Shown here: piece by piece, positions 12,251 through 21,040 of the stretch
Layout: each line of letters begins with the position of its first letter
How positions within the stretch are numbered: position 1 is the first letter of the stretch
Assembly: GCF_000478605.2 (NCBI RefSeq)
Contig: NZ_ASHX02000001.1
Location: 1,775,895-1,839,894 of the forward strand
Origin: Streptomyces thermolilacinus SPC6
Lineage (GTDB): Bacteria; Actinomycetota; Actinomycetes; Streptomycetales; Streptomycetaceae
Direction: 5' to 3'
Length of the DNA stretch: 64,000 nt
Position numbers and translations under genes: made by a program
Notes under the pieces: model-generated
Database searches by the model: none
Seen by the model: the letters and a program-made list of their open reading frames with translations, nothing else
What the model was told of the DNA's origin: nothing

Positions 12251-12262
12251 GGAAGGCACCGC
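12242..12262. terminator. Bidirectional terminator hairpin at the end of the tandem array
   Basis: An 8-bp perfect stem, GCGGTGCC (12242-12249) against GGCACCGC (12255-12262), has a 5-nt GGGAA loop. It lies between the convergent hydrolase and mnmA genes and can serve both. Its core (GGTGCC/GGCACC) is the same as the stem repeated at each junction of the array. Confidence 0.6.
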
Positions 12263-12284
12263 GGCCCGCCGCCGGGCGGGGCTG

Positions 12285-13418
12285 TCAGGCCGTGGCCGGG
12301 GCCGTGCCGCGGGCGCGGGTGGTCGTGGCGATGGTGGCCGAGCCGACGACGCGGGTGCCGTCGTACAGGACGATCGCCTGGCCGGGCGCGACGCCGCGCA
12401 CGGGCTCGGTGAAGGCGACCTTCAGCTCGTCGCCCTCCAGGGAGGCGGTCACCTCCGTCTCGCCACCGTGGGCCCGCAGCTGCGCCGTGTACGTGCCGGG
12501 GCCCTCGGGCGCGCGGCCGCACCAGCGGGGCTTGATCGCCGTGAGCGCGGTGACGTCCAGCGCCTCGGCGGGGCCGACGGTGACGGTGTTGTTCACGGGC
12601 GAGATGTCGAGGACGTACCGCGGCTTGCCGTCGGGCGCCGGGTGGCCGATGCGCAGGCCCTTGCGCTGGCCGATGGTGAAGCCGTACGCGCCGTCGTGGC
12701 CGCCCAGCCGGTTGCCGGACTCGTCCACGATGTCGCCCTCGGCCTTGCCGAGCCGGGAGGCGAGGAAGCCCTGGGTGTCGCCGTCGGCGATGAAGCAGAT
12801 GTCGTGGCTGTCCGGCTTCTTCGCGACGGCGAGGCCCCGCCGCTCGGCCTCGGCGCGGATCTCGTCCTTGGTGGTGACCGTGTCGCCCAGCGGGAACAGC
12901 GCGTGGGCGAGCTGGCGCTCGTCGAGCACCCCGAGGACGTACGACTGGTCCTTGGCCATGTCGGAGGCGCGGTGCAGCTCACGCGTGCCGTCGGGGAGGG
13001 TGACGACCTTGGCGTAGTGGCCCGTGCAGACCGCGTCGAAGCCCAGGGCGAGGGCCTTGTCGAGGAGCGCCGCAAACTTGATCTTCTCGTTGCAGCGCAG
13101 GCACGGGTTGGGCGTGCGGCCCGCCTCGTACTCGGCGATGAAGTCCTCCACGACGTCCTCGCGGAAACGCTCCGCCAGGTCCCAGACGTAGAAGGGGATG
13201 CCGATCACGTCGGCGGCGCGCCGGGCGTCGCGGGAGTCCTCGATGGTGCAGCAGCCACGGGCGCCGGTGCGGAAGGACTGCGGGTTGGCGGAGAGCGCCA
13301 GGTGCACCCCGGTCACGTCGTGCCCCGCTTCGGCGGCGCGGGCGGCGGCGACGGCGGAGTCCACGCCACCGGACATGGCGGCGAGGACGCGGAGGGGGCG
13401 CGGGGAGGTCTCAGTCAT
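12285..13418 (-). CDS. mnmA: tRNA-specific 2-thiouridylase MnmA
   Basis: Adds sulfur to U34 of Glu, Gln and Lys tRNAs. The PP-loop motif [11 protein letters not shown] follows the N-terminus. The two catalytic Cys lie in [12 protein letters not shown] and in SHDICFIAD, and the GCCTIED segment is also present. Length (377) is normal. The ATG at 13418 is the family start; the in-frame region upstream is non-conserved. The sulfur donor is likely the cysteine desulfurase encoded at 14209-15372 on the same strand, separated by an amidase gene on the other strand. Confidence 0.96.
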   Translation of the reverse strand: MTETSPRPLRVLAAMSGGVDSAVAAARAAEAGHDVTGVHLALSANPQSFRTGARGCCTIEDSRDARRAADVIGIPFYVWDLAERFREDVVEDFIAEYEAGRTPNPCLRCNEKIKFAALLDKALALGFDAVCTGHYAKVVTLPDGTRELHRASDMAKDQSYVLGVLDERQLAHALFPLGDTVTTKDEIRAEAERRGLAVAKKPDSHDICFIADGDTQGFLASRLGKAEGDIVDESGNRLGGHDGAYGFTIGQRKGLRIGHPAPDGKPRYVLDISPVNNTVTVGPAEALDVTALTAIKPRWCGRAPEGPGTYTAQLRAHGGETEVTASLEGDELKVAFTEPVRGVAPGQAIVLYDGTRVVGSATIATTTRARGTAPATA

Positions 13419-13479
13419 AGCCCTACCAGGGTACGGGTCGCCGGGAACCGTCGTCGCGGCAGTGAGCGTTCTCGGTGGC

Positions 13480-14178
13480 ATGGGCCAAGAAGAGACCGGA
13501 CGGGTGAGACGGCGCGCGGTGCTGATCGGCGGCGGCGCCGCGGTGGCGGGCGCGGCCGCGCTGGGGTGGGACGAGCTGCGGCGCCTGTGGTGGCGGCTGC
13601 CGGGCACGGAGAAGCGGCGGGTGGAGGGCGAGCTGGACCACGCGGGCGCGGTGTGGACGGCGGCGGCGCGGGCGAACTGGCGGCGGGCGGACCGTCCGGA
13701 CGACTTCGGCATCGACCGGGTGGTGATCCATGTGGTGCAGGGCAGCTACGCGACGGCGCTGCGCGTGTTCAAGAACCCGGGGCACGGCGCGGCGACGCAC
13801 TACGTGGTCGGCAAGGACGGGCGGGTCGCGCAGATGATCCGCGAGCTGGACGTGGCGTTCCACGCGGGAAACCGGGAGATGAACGAGCGGAGCATCGGCA
13901 TCGAGCACGAGGGCTTCGTGGACCGCCCGAAGGACTTCACCCCGGCGATGTACGCGGCGTCGGCGCGGCTGACGGCGGACATATGCGCCCGGTACGGCAT
14001 ACCGATCGACCGGGAGCACATCATCGGCCACGTCGAGGTGGAGGGCACGGACCACACGGACCCGGGACCGCACTGGGACTGGGACCGGTACATGGAACTG
14101 GTCCGCCGCGCCGCGACCAGCCCCGGACCGTCCGCGTCCCCCGCCTCCGCCGCCGCGCCACGCCCCGAGGCTGGCTGA
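13480..14178 (+). CDS. N-acetylmuramoyl-L-alanine amidase (Amidase_2 type), exported
   Basis: A 232-residue peptidoglycan amidase. The N-terminus carries a twin-arginine-like signal ([20 protein letters not shown]). The Amidase_2 zinc site is visible: His in RVVIHVVQG, His in THYVV, and the pair in [21 protein letters not shown]. The active Tyr/Glu region [12 protein letters not shown] is intact. A Pro/Ala/Ser-rich tail follows. I start at the ATG at 13480. The gene lies alone on the plus strand between mnmA and the desulfurase. Its stop codon is inside a 21-bp direct repeat shared with the desulfurase end. Confidence 0.9.
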   Translation: MGQEETGRVRRRAVLIGGGAAVAGAAALGWDELRRLWWRLPGTEKRRVEGELDHAGAVWTAAARANWRRADRPDDFGIDRVVIHVVQGSYATALRVFKNPGHGAATHYVVGKDGRVAQMIRELDVAFHAGNREMNERSIGIEHEGFVDRPKDFTPAMYAASARLTADICARYGIPIDREHIIGHVEVEGTDHTDPGPHWDWDRYMELVRRAATSPGPSASPASAAAPRPEAG

Positions 14179-14232
14179 GGCCGGCGGTTCGGGCCGGGGT
14201 GCGAGGGGCTAGCTGAGGCCGGCGGTTCGGGC
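14174..14232. repeat. 21-bp direct repeat joining amidase stop and desulfurase end
   Basis: An exact 21-bp sequence occurs at 14174-14194 and 14212-14232 (offset 38 bp). The first copy contains the amidase stop codon; the second is the last codons of the convergent cysteine desulfurase gene. Confidence 0.9.
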
Positions 14233-15372
14233 GCGTTCGACTGCGGGGCCGATGGCCTTGGCGAGGGCTTCGACGTCGGCGCGGGTGGAGGTGTGGCCCA
14301 GGGTGAAGCGCAGCGTGCCGCGGGCGAGGTCGGGGTCGGTGCCGGTGGCGAGGACGACGTGGCTGGGCTGGGCGACACCGGCGGTGCAGGCGGAGCCGGT
14401 GGAGCACTCGATGCCCTGGGCGTCGAGGAGCAGCAGCAGCGAGTCGCCCTCGCAGCCGGGGAAGCTGAAGTGCGCGTTCGCGGGGAGTCGCTCGTCGGGG
14501 TCGCCGCCGAGTACGGCGTCGGGGACGGCCGCGCGTACGGCGGCGACCAGCTCGTCGCGCAGGGCGCCGATCTCGTGGGCGAACCGGTCGCGGCGTTCGG
14601 TGGCGATCCGCGCGGCGACGGCGAACGCGGCGACGGCGGGCACGTCGAGGGTGCCGGAGCGGACATGGCGCTCCTGTCCGCCGCCGTGGAGGACGGGGAC
14701 GGGGCTGTGGACGCGGCCGAGCAGGAGGGCGCCGATGCCGTACGGGCCGCCGATCTTGTGGCCGGAGACGGTCATGGCGGCGAGCCCGGAGTCGGCGAAG
14801 GAGACCGGCACCTGGCCGACGGCCTGGACCGCGTCGGAGTGCAGCGGTACGTCGAACTCGGCGGCTACGGCGGCCAGTTCGGCGATCGGCATGAGCGTGC
14901 CGATCTCGTTGTTGGCCCACATGACGGTGGCGAGGGCGACGCTGCCGGGGTCGCGGGCGATGGCGTCGCGCAGCGCGTCGGGGTGGACGCGCCCGTAGGC
15001 GTCGACGGGCAGGTACTCGACGGTGGCGCCCTCGTGTTCGCCGAGCCAGTGGACGGCGTCGAGGACGGCGTGGTGCTCGACGGGGCTGGCCAGGACGCGG
15101 ACGCGGCGGGGGTCGGCGGCGCGGCGGGACCAGTAGAGGCCCTTGACGGCGAGGTTGTCCGCCTCGGTGCCGCCGGAGGTGAGGACGACCTCGCTGGGGC
15201 GTGCCCCGAGCGCCTCGGCGAGGGTCTCGCGGGCCTCCTCGACGGTGCGGCGGGCCCGGCGCCCGGCGGCGTGCAGGGACGAGGCGTTGCCCGTGGCGGT
15301 GAGCTGGGCGGTCATCGCCTCGATCGCCTCCGGGAGCATCGGAGTGGTCGCGGCGTGGTCGAGGTAAGCCAT
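14209..15372 (-). CDS. Cysteine desulfurase (IscS/NifS type)
   Basis: PLP enzyme that mobilises sulfur from cysteine. At 387 residues it matches the IscS/NifS class. The N-terminus YLDHAATTP, the PLP Lys in SGHKIGG (K206) and the persulfide Cys in [10 protein letters not shown] (about C329) are all present. It probably feeds MnmA, encoded 0.8 kb away, and Fe-S assembly. The ATG at 15372 is conserved. The stop is a TAG inside a direct repeat shared with the end of the amidase gene. Confidence 0.95.
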   Translation of the reverse strand: MAYLDHAATTPMLPEAIEAMTAQLTATGNASSLHAAGRRARRTVEEARETLAEALGARPSEVVLTSGGTEADNLAVKGLYWSRRAADPRRVRVLASPVEHHAVLDAVHWLGEHEGATVEYLPVDAYGRVHPDALRDAIARDPGSVALATVMWANNEIGTLMPIAELAAVAAEFDVPLHSDAVQAVGQVPVSFADSGLAAMTVSGHKIGGPYGIGALLLGRVHSPVPVLHGGGQERHVRSGTLDVPAVAAFAVAARIATERRDRFAHEIGALRDELVAAVRAAVPDAVLGGDPDERLPANAHFSFPGCEGDSLLLLLDAQGIECSTGSACTAGVAQPSHVVLATGTDPDLARGTLRFTLGHTSTRADVEALAKAIGPAVERARTAGLS

Positions 15373-15520
15373 GGTGCCCCGATTCTACGAGCCCGGGGCG
15401 GGGGCCCGGCGGGGGCGTATCCGGACAATCGCGTCGGGGAGCCGGGACAGGGGCCGGGGCGGGCCGTCAACCGGGACCCGGCGCCCGCGTCCCGTAGGCC
15501 CTGGGGCCGCGAGCGGGCGG

Positions 15521-15775
15521 TCAGCCGAGGTTCCAGGACACCGTGCCGTTGAGGGCGACGAGGACGGCCAGCACGGCCAGGTCGGCGGCGCCGAGGGCGA
15601 GGCCGAGCAGGGCGCGGGCGCGCCGCCGGGTGCCCCGGCGCAGGGCGAGCACGGCCAGGCAGATCGCCATGGGACCGAGCAGGATGTTGAAGACGAGCAG
15701 GCCGACGAGGCCGAGGACGAAGGCGGCGACGGCCATGCCGTCGGCGTCCCCGGGCGGCAGTACGGCGAGTCCCAT
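15521..15775 (-). CDS. Small DUF4190-like membrane protein
   Basis: An 84-residue protein with two hydrophobic spans (VAAFVLGLVGLLVFNILLG and LLGLALGAADLAVLAVLVAL) separated by a short basic loop RRGTRRRAR. This is the usual layout of DUF4190-type actinobacterial membrane proteins. The ATG at 15775 has GGAGG five bases upstream; the in-frame extension beyond it is non-coding in character. It starts 11 nt after the stop of another tiny membrane protein, so the pair is co-transcribed. Function unknown. Confidence 0.8.
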   Translation of the reverse strand: MGLAVLPPGDADGMAVAAFVLGLVGLLVFNILLGPMAICLAVLALRRGTRRRARALLGLALGAADLAVLAVLVALNGTVSWNLG

Positions 15776-15786
15776 CGCGGCCTCCG

Positions 15787-15945
15787 TCAGTTCCGGTGGC
15801 GGCGGGGCGAGCGCTCGCGCGCGGCGAAGACGAGCAGCCAGACGGCGATGGCGGTGGCGCCCGCGGCGGTCACGGCGGGCGGGACGAACGCGGCCGTCCC
15901 CATGAGCGTGCCGAGCAGCAGCAGGGCGGCGACGAGGAAGAGCAT
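15787..15945 (-). CDS. 52-residue membrane protein
   Basis: A very short gene supported by an ATG at 15945 with GAGAGG seven bases upstream, strong third-position GC bias and tight spacing to the next gene. The protein has two hydrophobic segments (MLFLVAALLLLGTLMGTAAF and AGATAIAVWLLVFAA) and a basic tail ERSPRRHRN. It precedes the DUF4190-like gene by 11 nt. No family is recognised. Confidence 0.65.
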   Translation of the reverse strand: MLFLVAALLLLGTLMGTAAFVPPAVTAAGATAIAVWLLVFAARERSPRRHRN

Positions 15946-16044
15946 CGGGTTGCCTCTCGTTGAGCTGACAACTGTGCACTGACTGGTGAGTCTGGTTACG
16001 CGTACCCCTGGAGGCGTTGGGCGAACGGCTGTTTACTGCATGGC

Positions 16045-16686
16045 ATGAGTCACACGACCGGGGGCGTAACCGTCGCGGGTGTCCGGCAGGCGCGGAAGCT
16101 CAGGACCCGTCAGGCGCTGCTGGACGCGGCGCTGGCGCTGCTGGAGGAGCGCGGCCTGAGCGGTCTGGGGCTGCGTGAGGTGACCCGGGCGGCGGGGATC
16201 GCGCCGACGGCGTTCTACCGGCACTTCACCGGCATGGCCGATCTCGGCGTGGCGCTCGTGGAGGAGTCGCTGGGCGGGCTGCACGCGACGGTACGGGCGA
16301 ACCTGGCGGCGACGGCGGACAGCGAGCGGCGGATCGCGGGGACGGTGGGGCTGGTCGCCCGGCTCGTACGGGAGCAGCCCGCGCACGTGCGGTTCCTGGC
16401 GCGGGAGCGGCACGGCGGGGTGCGGCCGGTGCGGGACGCGATCGGCGGGGAGCTCGACCGGTTCACCTCGGAGGTGGCGGAGGCGCTGGCCGGGCTGCCG
16501 GAGTCGGCGGGGTGGCGCCGGGAGGACCTGCTGATGCTGGCGCGGCTGTACGTGGACCTGATGGCGACGACGGCGTTCGCGCTGCTGGAGGCGGGCCCGG
16601 ACGGGGCGGCGCGGGAGCGGGTCGAGGGGGAGGCGCGACGGCGGCTGCGGCTGGTGGCGCTGGGCAGCCGCCACTGGCTGGACTGA
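16045..16686 (+). CDS. TetR-family transcriptional regulator
   Basis: A 213-residue TetR repressor. The helix-turn-helix spans residues about 20-65 (TRQALLDAALALLEERG, then REVTRAAGIAPTAFYRHF). The C-terminal ligand domain resembles the FabR-like group that controls lipid genes. It is transcribed divergently from the two small membrane proteins across a 99-bp spacer and convergently with an acyl-CoA thioesterase, so lipid-related ligands are plausible. No operator could be fixed with confidence. Confidence 0.9.
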   Translation: MSHTTGGVTVAGVRQARKLRTRQALLDAALALLEERGLSGLGLREVTRAAGIAPTAFYRHFTGMADLGVALVEESLGGLHATVRANLAATADSERRIAGTVGLVARLVREQPAHVRFLARERHGGVRPVRDAIGGELDRFTSEVAEALAGLPESAGWRREDLLMLARLYVDLMATTAFALLEAGPDGAARERVEGEARRRLRLVALGSRHWLD

Positions 16687-16687
16687 A

Positions 16688-16731
16688 CGCGCGCCTCCCC
16701 CGGAGTGCGGTGGAACGTCAGGAGGCGCGCG
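16688..16731. terminator. Bidirectional terminator between tetR and thioesterase genes
   Basis: An 11-bp perfect inverted repeat (CGCGCGCCTCC at 16688-16698 and its complement at 16721-16731) surrounds a 22-nt loop. The second arm includes the last codons of the thioesterase gene. It lies between two convergent stops. Confidence 0.65.
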
Positions 16732-17545
16732 GGGCGCGGGCGAGCTGGCGGGACTGGGCGACGAGGCGGTCGGCGCTGTCCCACACCTCGGCGTCCTCCT
16801 CCAGGAAGCCGCCGGCGAGGTTGCGGGTCGTGATGGAGACGCGCAGCGGGCCGGGCGCGGGGCGGCAGCGGATGTGGGTGGTCAGCTCGACGGTCGGCGT
16901 CCAGCCGCTGAGGCCCAGGTCGAAGGCGGTCGGCGGGAGCGCGTCGACGGTCAGCAGCAGGGACAGCGGGTCGGGGTCGCGGCCGTCCGCGAGGCCGAAC
17001 CAGCCGCGCACCTCGCCCTTGCCGGAGGGGGCGCCGACGGCCCAGCCGATGGTGGCCGGGTCGAGCTTGATGTCGAGGAGCCGGGTGATCTCGGCCGAGC
17101 CGGGCAGCGGCGTGGGCGCGTCGGCGGGGCCGAAGCAGTGCTCGTACGGCGGGATGGCGGGCGGCTTGGCGCTGGTGCGCACGTCGTCCGGGAGCGCGTC
17201 GAGGTCGCCGTACGTGGCGAGGACGCGGATGCGCTCGGTCTCGGTGCCGTCCTCCGCGTACTGGAAGAGGGATGCCTGGCCGGTCGAGAGGGTGCGTCCG
17301 GCGCGGACGGTCTCGGTGCGGATCACGGCGGGGCCGGGCAGCGAGGGGGCCAGGTAGTGGGCCGACACGGAGAAGGGGTGCGGGTGCGGCAGCGCTTCGC
17401 CGAGGGCGCGGCCCAGGAGGGCGAGCAGGTAGCCGCCGTTGACGACGCCGAAGATGGTCCAGTCGGCGGAGAGGTCCGTGTCGTAGACGCCCGGGGCGCG
17501 GAGGTTGACCGCGGTGTCGCGGTCGAACTGACTGCTGCTGTCCAT
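16718..17545 (-). CDS. TesB-like acyl-CoA thioesterase family protein
   Basis: A 275-residue double-hotdog thioesterase. The N-terminal hotdog contains FGVVNGGYLLALLGRAL and SAHYLAPSLPGPAVIRTETVRAGRTLSTGQASL, typical of the TesB-like 4HBT_3 group. The second hotdog ends with VWDSADRLVAQSRQLA. Likely hydrolyses acyl-CoA thioesters; chain length is unknown. Start is the ATG at 17545. Regulation by the neighbouring TetR gene is a guess from position only. Confidence 0.85.
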   Translation of the reverse strand: MDSSSQFDRDTAVNLRAPGVYDTDLSADWTIFGVVNGGYLLALLGRALGEALPHPHPFSVSAHYLAPSLPGPAVIRTETVRAGRTLSTGQASLFQYAEDGTETERIRVLATYGDLDALPDDVRTSAKPPAIPPYEHCFGPADAPTPLPGSAEITRLLDIKLDPATIGWAVGAPSGKGEVRGWFGLADGRDPDPLSLLLTVDALPPTAFDLGLSGWTPTVELTTHIRCRPAPGPLRVSITTRNLAGGFLEEDAEVWDSADRLVAQSRQLARAPRAS

Positions 17546-17591
17546 GGCCAGAACCGTACAACAGCAAACTACTAAGCGGTAGCTTTGTGGC

Positions 17592-18245
17592 CTACTCGGT
17601 GGCCGTGGAGCGGCGGTTCCAGGCGCGGGGGGCGCGCCAGCTGTAGCGGAGCGCGAGCATGCGCAGCGCGAACGCGGCGAGGGCGGCGAGGGAGCTGGTG
17701 AAGGGGTTCAGCGCCTCGAAGCGGATGAACAGCACGACCAGGGTCGAGCCGACGATGGCGGGCACGGCGTACAGGTCGCGGTCCCAGCGCAGCAGCGACG
17801 GCGCCTCGTTGGCGAGGACGTCGCGCAGGACGCCCCCGCCGACGCCGGTCGCCATGCCGAGGACGGCGGACTGGGTGAGGCCGAGCCCGTACTCGTACGC
17901 CTTGGTCGTGCCGGTCACGCAGAACAGGCCCAGGCCCGCGGCGTCGAAGGCGTTCACGGCCGCCTGGGTGCGCTCGACGACGGGGTGCAGGAAGAAGACG
18001 AGCGCGGTGGCGACGAGCGGCATGACGAAGTAGCCGAGGTCGGTGAAGGCGGCGGGGGGTACGGCCCCGATCACCAGGTCCCGGAAGAGCCCGCCGCCCA
18101 GCGCGGTGACCTCGGCGAGGACGGCCATGCCGAAGACGTCGAAGTTCTTGCGCACGGCCAGGAGCGCGCCGGAGATGGCGAACACGAAGATGCCCGCCAG
18201 TTCCAGGGAGTGGAGGACGGAGGGGGTGAACAGGTCCTGAAGCAC
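17592..18245 (-). CDS. Trimeric intracellular cation (TRIC) channel family protein
   Basis: A 217-residue seven-span membrane protein of the bacterial TRIC (formerly UPF0126) family, forming a potassium-permeable channel. The two internal repeats show the hallmark glycine-rich motifs ALGGGLFRD and GVGGGVLRD and the conserved TTKAYEYG. The N-terminal half mirrors the second half. The ATG at 18245 starts the first hydrophobic segment. It lies 46 bp from the thioesterase start on the same strand. Confidence 0.92.
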   Translation of the reverse strand: MLQDLFTPSVLHSLELAGIFVFAISGALLAVRKNFDVFGMAVLAEVTALGGGLFRDLVIGAVPPAAFTDLGYFVMPLVATALVFFLHPVVERTQAAVNAFDAAGLGLFCVTGTTKAYEYGLGLTQSAVLGMATGVGGGVLRDVLANEAPSLLRWDRDLYAVPAIVGSTLVVLFIRFEALNPFTSSLAALAAFALRMLALRYSWRAPRAWNRRSTATE

Positions 18246-18484
18246 CGGACCGTTCTACCCCGGCGGGGGCGGGTGCGCGTAACCCGTCCACGGTCCGGTA
18301 CGCCCCTGTCCCGCGCCGCGCCCCCTGTGGGTGTGTCCCCTACGGGCTCCGCCCGCGCCCCTGCACGGCGGGCACCGCTACCTGCCCCTGCACGTGCGCG
18401 GCACCGGTCCCTGCGGGGTCCCCCTATGGGCTCCGCCCCCGCCCCGGTCGCCGCACCGGCAGGACAGCAGGCCGCGGCGCGCCA

Positions 18485-18534
18485 CCCCGTTGTGGGCAGT
18501 CGTTCCGCTGGGGCGGAACGGGTGCACGACGGGG
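18485..18534. repeat. Palindromic intergenic element, copy 1
   Basis: Outer arms CCCCGTTGTG and CACGACGGGG pair with one mismatch; inner arms CGTTCCGC and GCGGAACG are perfect. Read on the opposite strand it closely resembles the element at 18596-18647. It looks like a REP-type repeat of the kind scattered between Streptomyces genes. Confidence 0.75.
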
Positions 18535-18595
18535 TGCCCCGCCCGGGGGGGGTGCGCACCTGTGCGGCAGGCGCTGGGACCGGGCACCCGGCAGT

Positions 18596-18647
18596 CCGCT
18601 GTGCCCACCCGTTCCGCCCCCTGGGCGGACCAGCTGCCCACAGCGGG
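18596..18647. repeat. Palindromic intergenic element, copy 2 (inverted)
   Basis: Perfect 8-bp outer arms CCGCTGTG and CACAGCGG flank a GTTCCGCCC core with a GGGCGGAC partner. It matches the reverse complement of copy 1 over about 45 bp with several changes, so the two together make a large inverted repeat with an inner spacer of about 60 bp. Confidence 0.7.
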
Positions 18648-18938
18648 GAGCGGACCGGTCCCCGCAGGGCGACGCCAGCCCCGAACAGGGCGAACCCATA
18701 GCGGCAGCGGAGGCGGCCCGCAGGGCGACCCAGCCCGCACGGGGCGGGACCCACGGCGGGAGCGGGCGCGGCCCGCCTGGTCCGGGCCGGGCGGGCCGCC
18801 GGGGCGGAGGGGCGCAGGCCGCCCCGCCCCATCGGGCGCAGGCCGCCCCGCCGCCTCGGGCGCAAGGGCTGGGCCCCTGCCCCAGGGAGCACAGGGCACC
18901 AGCCCGTCCCGGGGAGCGGGAGCGCCAGGGTCCAGGGT

Positions 18939-20036
18939 TTACGGGGACTTCGTGACCTTGGGGCTCTCGGGCTCGGGCTCCGGGGTCGGGGACGGGACGG
19001 ACGTGCCGACCACCGCCTCCACGCCCGTCGGGCGCGTCAGCGGAAGCTCGCCCGACTCGATCTCCGCCGCGAAGTGGCACGCCACCTTGTGGCCCTCCCC
19101 CACATCCGTCAGCTCCGGCCGCTCCTGCGCGCACCGGGCCCGCGCCCACGGGCAGCGGGTGTGGAAGCGGCACCCGGCGGGCGGGTTGGCGGGCGAGGGG
19201 AGGTCGCCGTGCAGGAGGATGCGCTCGCGGCGGTCCTCCACCTCCGGGTCGGGCACCGGCACCGCCGACATCAGCGCCTTCGTGTACGGGTGCTTCGGCG
19301 CCGCGTACAGCGCGTCGCTCGGCGCCTCCTCCACCAGGGAGCCCAGGTACATCACCCCGATGACGTCCGAGATGTGCCGGACGACGGCCAGGTCGTGGGC
19401 GATCACCAGATAGGTGAGGCCCAGCTGCTCCTGGAGCTCCTCCAGCAGGTTGATGACCTGCGCCTGGATCGACACGTCCAGCGCCGACACGGGCTCGTCG
19501 CAGATGATGACGTCCGGTTCCAGCACGAGCGCCCGGGCGATGCCGATGCGCTGGCGCTGGCCGCCGGAGAACTCGTGCGGGTACCGCGACAGGGCGTTCG
19601 ACGGCAGGCCGACCCGCTGGAGGATCGCCTTGATCTTCTCGCGGCGCTCCTCCTGGTCCGCGCCGATGCCGTGCGCGAGCATCCCCTCGGAGAGGATCGA
19701 CTCGATGTTCTGGCGCGGGTTCAGGCTGCCCAGCGGGTCCTGGAAGACCATCTGGAGGCGGCGGCGGAACTTCCGCATCTCCTCCTCGGGCAGCTTCGCC
19801 AGGTCGGTGCCGTCGAAGACGACCTCGCCGTCCGTGACGTCGACCAGCCGCAGCACGGCCCGGCCCAGCGTCGTCTTGCCGCAGCCGGACTCGCCGACCA
19901 GGCCGTACGTCTGGCCGGCCTCGACCTTCAGCGAGACCCCGTCCACGGCGTAGACGTGGCCGACCGTACGGTCGAAGAGGAGACCCTTCTTGACGGGGAA
20001 GTGGACCTTCACCCCGTCCAGTTCGAGCAGGCTCAT
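18939..20036 (-). CDS. Peptide ABC transporter ATP-binding protein (DppF/OppF type)
   Basis: A 365-residue ATPase of an oligo/dipeptide importer. Walker A is GESGCGKTT, the signature is FSGGQRQRI and Walker B is [13 protein letters not shown]. The C-terminal oligopeptide-transporter extension contains Cys residues in [15 protein letters not shown]. The ATG at 20036 overlaps the previous stop (ATGA), showing translational coupling. A Pro/Glu/Ser tail ends the protein. It is the last gene of the five-gene importer operon. Confidence 0.93.
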   Translation of the reverse strand: MSLLELDGVKVHFPVKKGLLFDRTVGHVYAVDGVSLKVEAGQTYGLVGESGCGKTTLGRAVLRLVDVTDGEVVFDGTDLAKLPEEEMRKFRRRLQMVFQDPLGSLNPRQNIESILSEGMLAHGIGADQEERREKIKAILQRVGLPSNALSRYPHEFSGGQRQRIGIARALVLEPDVIICDEPVSALDVSIQAQVINLLEELQEQLGLTYLVIAHDLAVVRHISDVIGVMYLGSLVEEAPSDALYAAPKHPYTKALMSAVPVPDPEVEDRRERILLHGDLPSPANPPAGCRFHTRCPWARARCAQERPELTDVGEGHKVACHFAAEIESGELPLTRPTGVEAVVGTSVPSPTPEPEPESPKVTKSP

Positions 20037-21034
20037 GCCGGTACCTCCTCGGCCGGTGCGTCGGGCAGCACGGGGTTGACGCAGCGCACCCGGTGGCCCT
20101 CGGTGCGCGGCTCGGTCAGCTGGGGCGTGCCGGTGAGGCACTCCAGGGTGTAGAAGTCGCAGCGCGGCGCGAACGCGCAGCCGTCCGCCCAGGCGATCTT
20201 GTCGTTGATGGAGCCGCGGATCGGGTTGAGCGGCTCGCCGCGCGGGGCGTCCAGGCGCGGGATGGAGCCGAGGAGGCCGTGCGCGTACGGGTGCGTGGGG
20301 TGGGCGAACAGCTCGCGGCGGCCCGCCGACTCCACCGCCTTCCCCGCGTACAGCACGTTCACCTCGTCGCACAGCCCGGCGACGACACCCAGGTCGTGGG
20401 TGATCATCAGCAGGGCGGTGCCCTCCTGGTCGACGAGCTCCTTCAGCAGCTCCAGGATCTGCGCCTGGATCGTCACGTCGAGCGCCGTCGTGGGCTCGTC
20501 GGCGATCAGCAGGCGCGGGGCGCACGCCACCGCCATGGCGATGAGCGCGCGCTGCCGCATACCGCCCGACAGCTGGTGCGGGTACTCCTTCAGGCGCCGC
20601 GCCGGGTCGGGGATGCCGACCCGGTCGAGGAGGCTCGCGGCCTCCTTGCGGGCGGCCTCGCCCTTCATGCCCCGGTGCCGCTGGAGGATCTCGGTGACCT
20701 GCACGCCGATCGGGATGACCGGGTTCAGCGAGGACAGCGGGTCCTGGAAGATCATCGCGAGCTTGCTGCCGCGCATGTCCCGGAGCTTCTTCGGACTCAT
20801 GGAGAGCAGGTCCTCACCGTCGAACACGGCGTGCCCGCCGACGGTGACGCCCTTGCCGGGCAGGAGGCCCATCAGGGCGAGCGAGGTGACGGACTTGCCG
20901 CAGCCGGACTCGCCGACCAGGCCGACGACCTGGCCCTGGTCGACGGTGAAGGAGACCCCGTCGACCGCCGTGGACGGCTTGCGGCCGCGTCCGCCGAAGG
21001 TGACGGTCAGTTCGTCAACAGTGAGCAGTGGCAT
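20033..21034 (-). CDS. Peptide ABC transporter ATP-binding protein (DppD/OppD type)
   Basis: A 333-residue partner ATPase. Walker A is GESGCGKS, the signature is LSGGMRQRA and Walker B is LLIADEPTTALD. The C-terminal extension has the Cys-rich FAPRCDFYTLECLTG typical of DppD. It starts 6 nt after the permease stop and overlaps the DppF-type gene by 4 bp. With its partner it powers uptake of peptides delivered by the lipoprotein encoded at 23091-24761. Confidence 0.93.
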   Translation of the reverse strand: MPLLTVDELTVTFGGRGRKPSTAVDGVSFTVDQGQVVGLVGESGCGKSVTSLALMGLLPGKGVTVGGHAVFDGEDLLSMSPKKLRDMRGSKLAMIFQDPLSSLNPVIPIGVQVTEILQRHRGMKGEAARKEAASLLDRVGIPDPARRLKEYPHQLSGGMRQRALIAMAVACAPRLLIADEPTTALDVTIQAQILELLKELVDQEGTALLMITHDLGVVAGLCDEVNVLYAGKAVESAGRRELFAHPTHPYAHGLLGSIPRLDAPRGEPLNPIRGSINDKIAWADGCAFAPRCDFYTLECLTGTPQLTEPRTEGHRVRCVNPVLPDAPAEEVPA

Positions 21035-21040
21035 GGCAGT

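Larger units (their letters stand above)
18246..18938. other. 0.7-kb non-coding, repeat-rich gap
   Basis: Open frames cross this gap on both strands, but none shows family similarity or a start with a ribosome-binding site. It contains two palindromic elements (18485-18534 and 18596-18647), several copies of the CTCCGCCCG-type motif common between Streptomyces genes, and short direct repeats near 18790-18860 (GGGCGCAGGCCGCCCC twice). I read it as intergenic DNA upstream of the TRIC gene and downstream of the peptide transporter operon. Confidence 0.7.

Noticed and set aside
11254..12522. Repeat protein PVPIPVLPRPRVLRHR-type on the minus strand
   Set aside because: It is only the translation of the 47-bp array; the repeat length is not a multiple of three and the frame runs across real genes.
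18331..18940. Open frames through the 18.2-18.9 kb gap as a hypothetical gene
   Set aside because: No ribosome-binding site, no codon bias consistent with coding and strong palindromic content.
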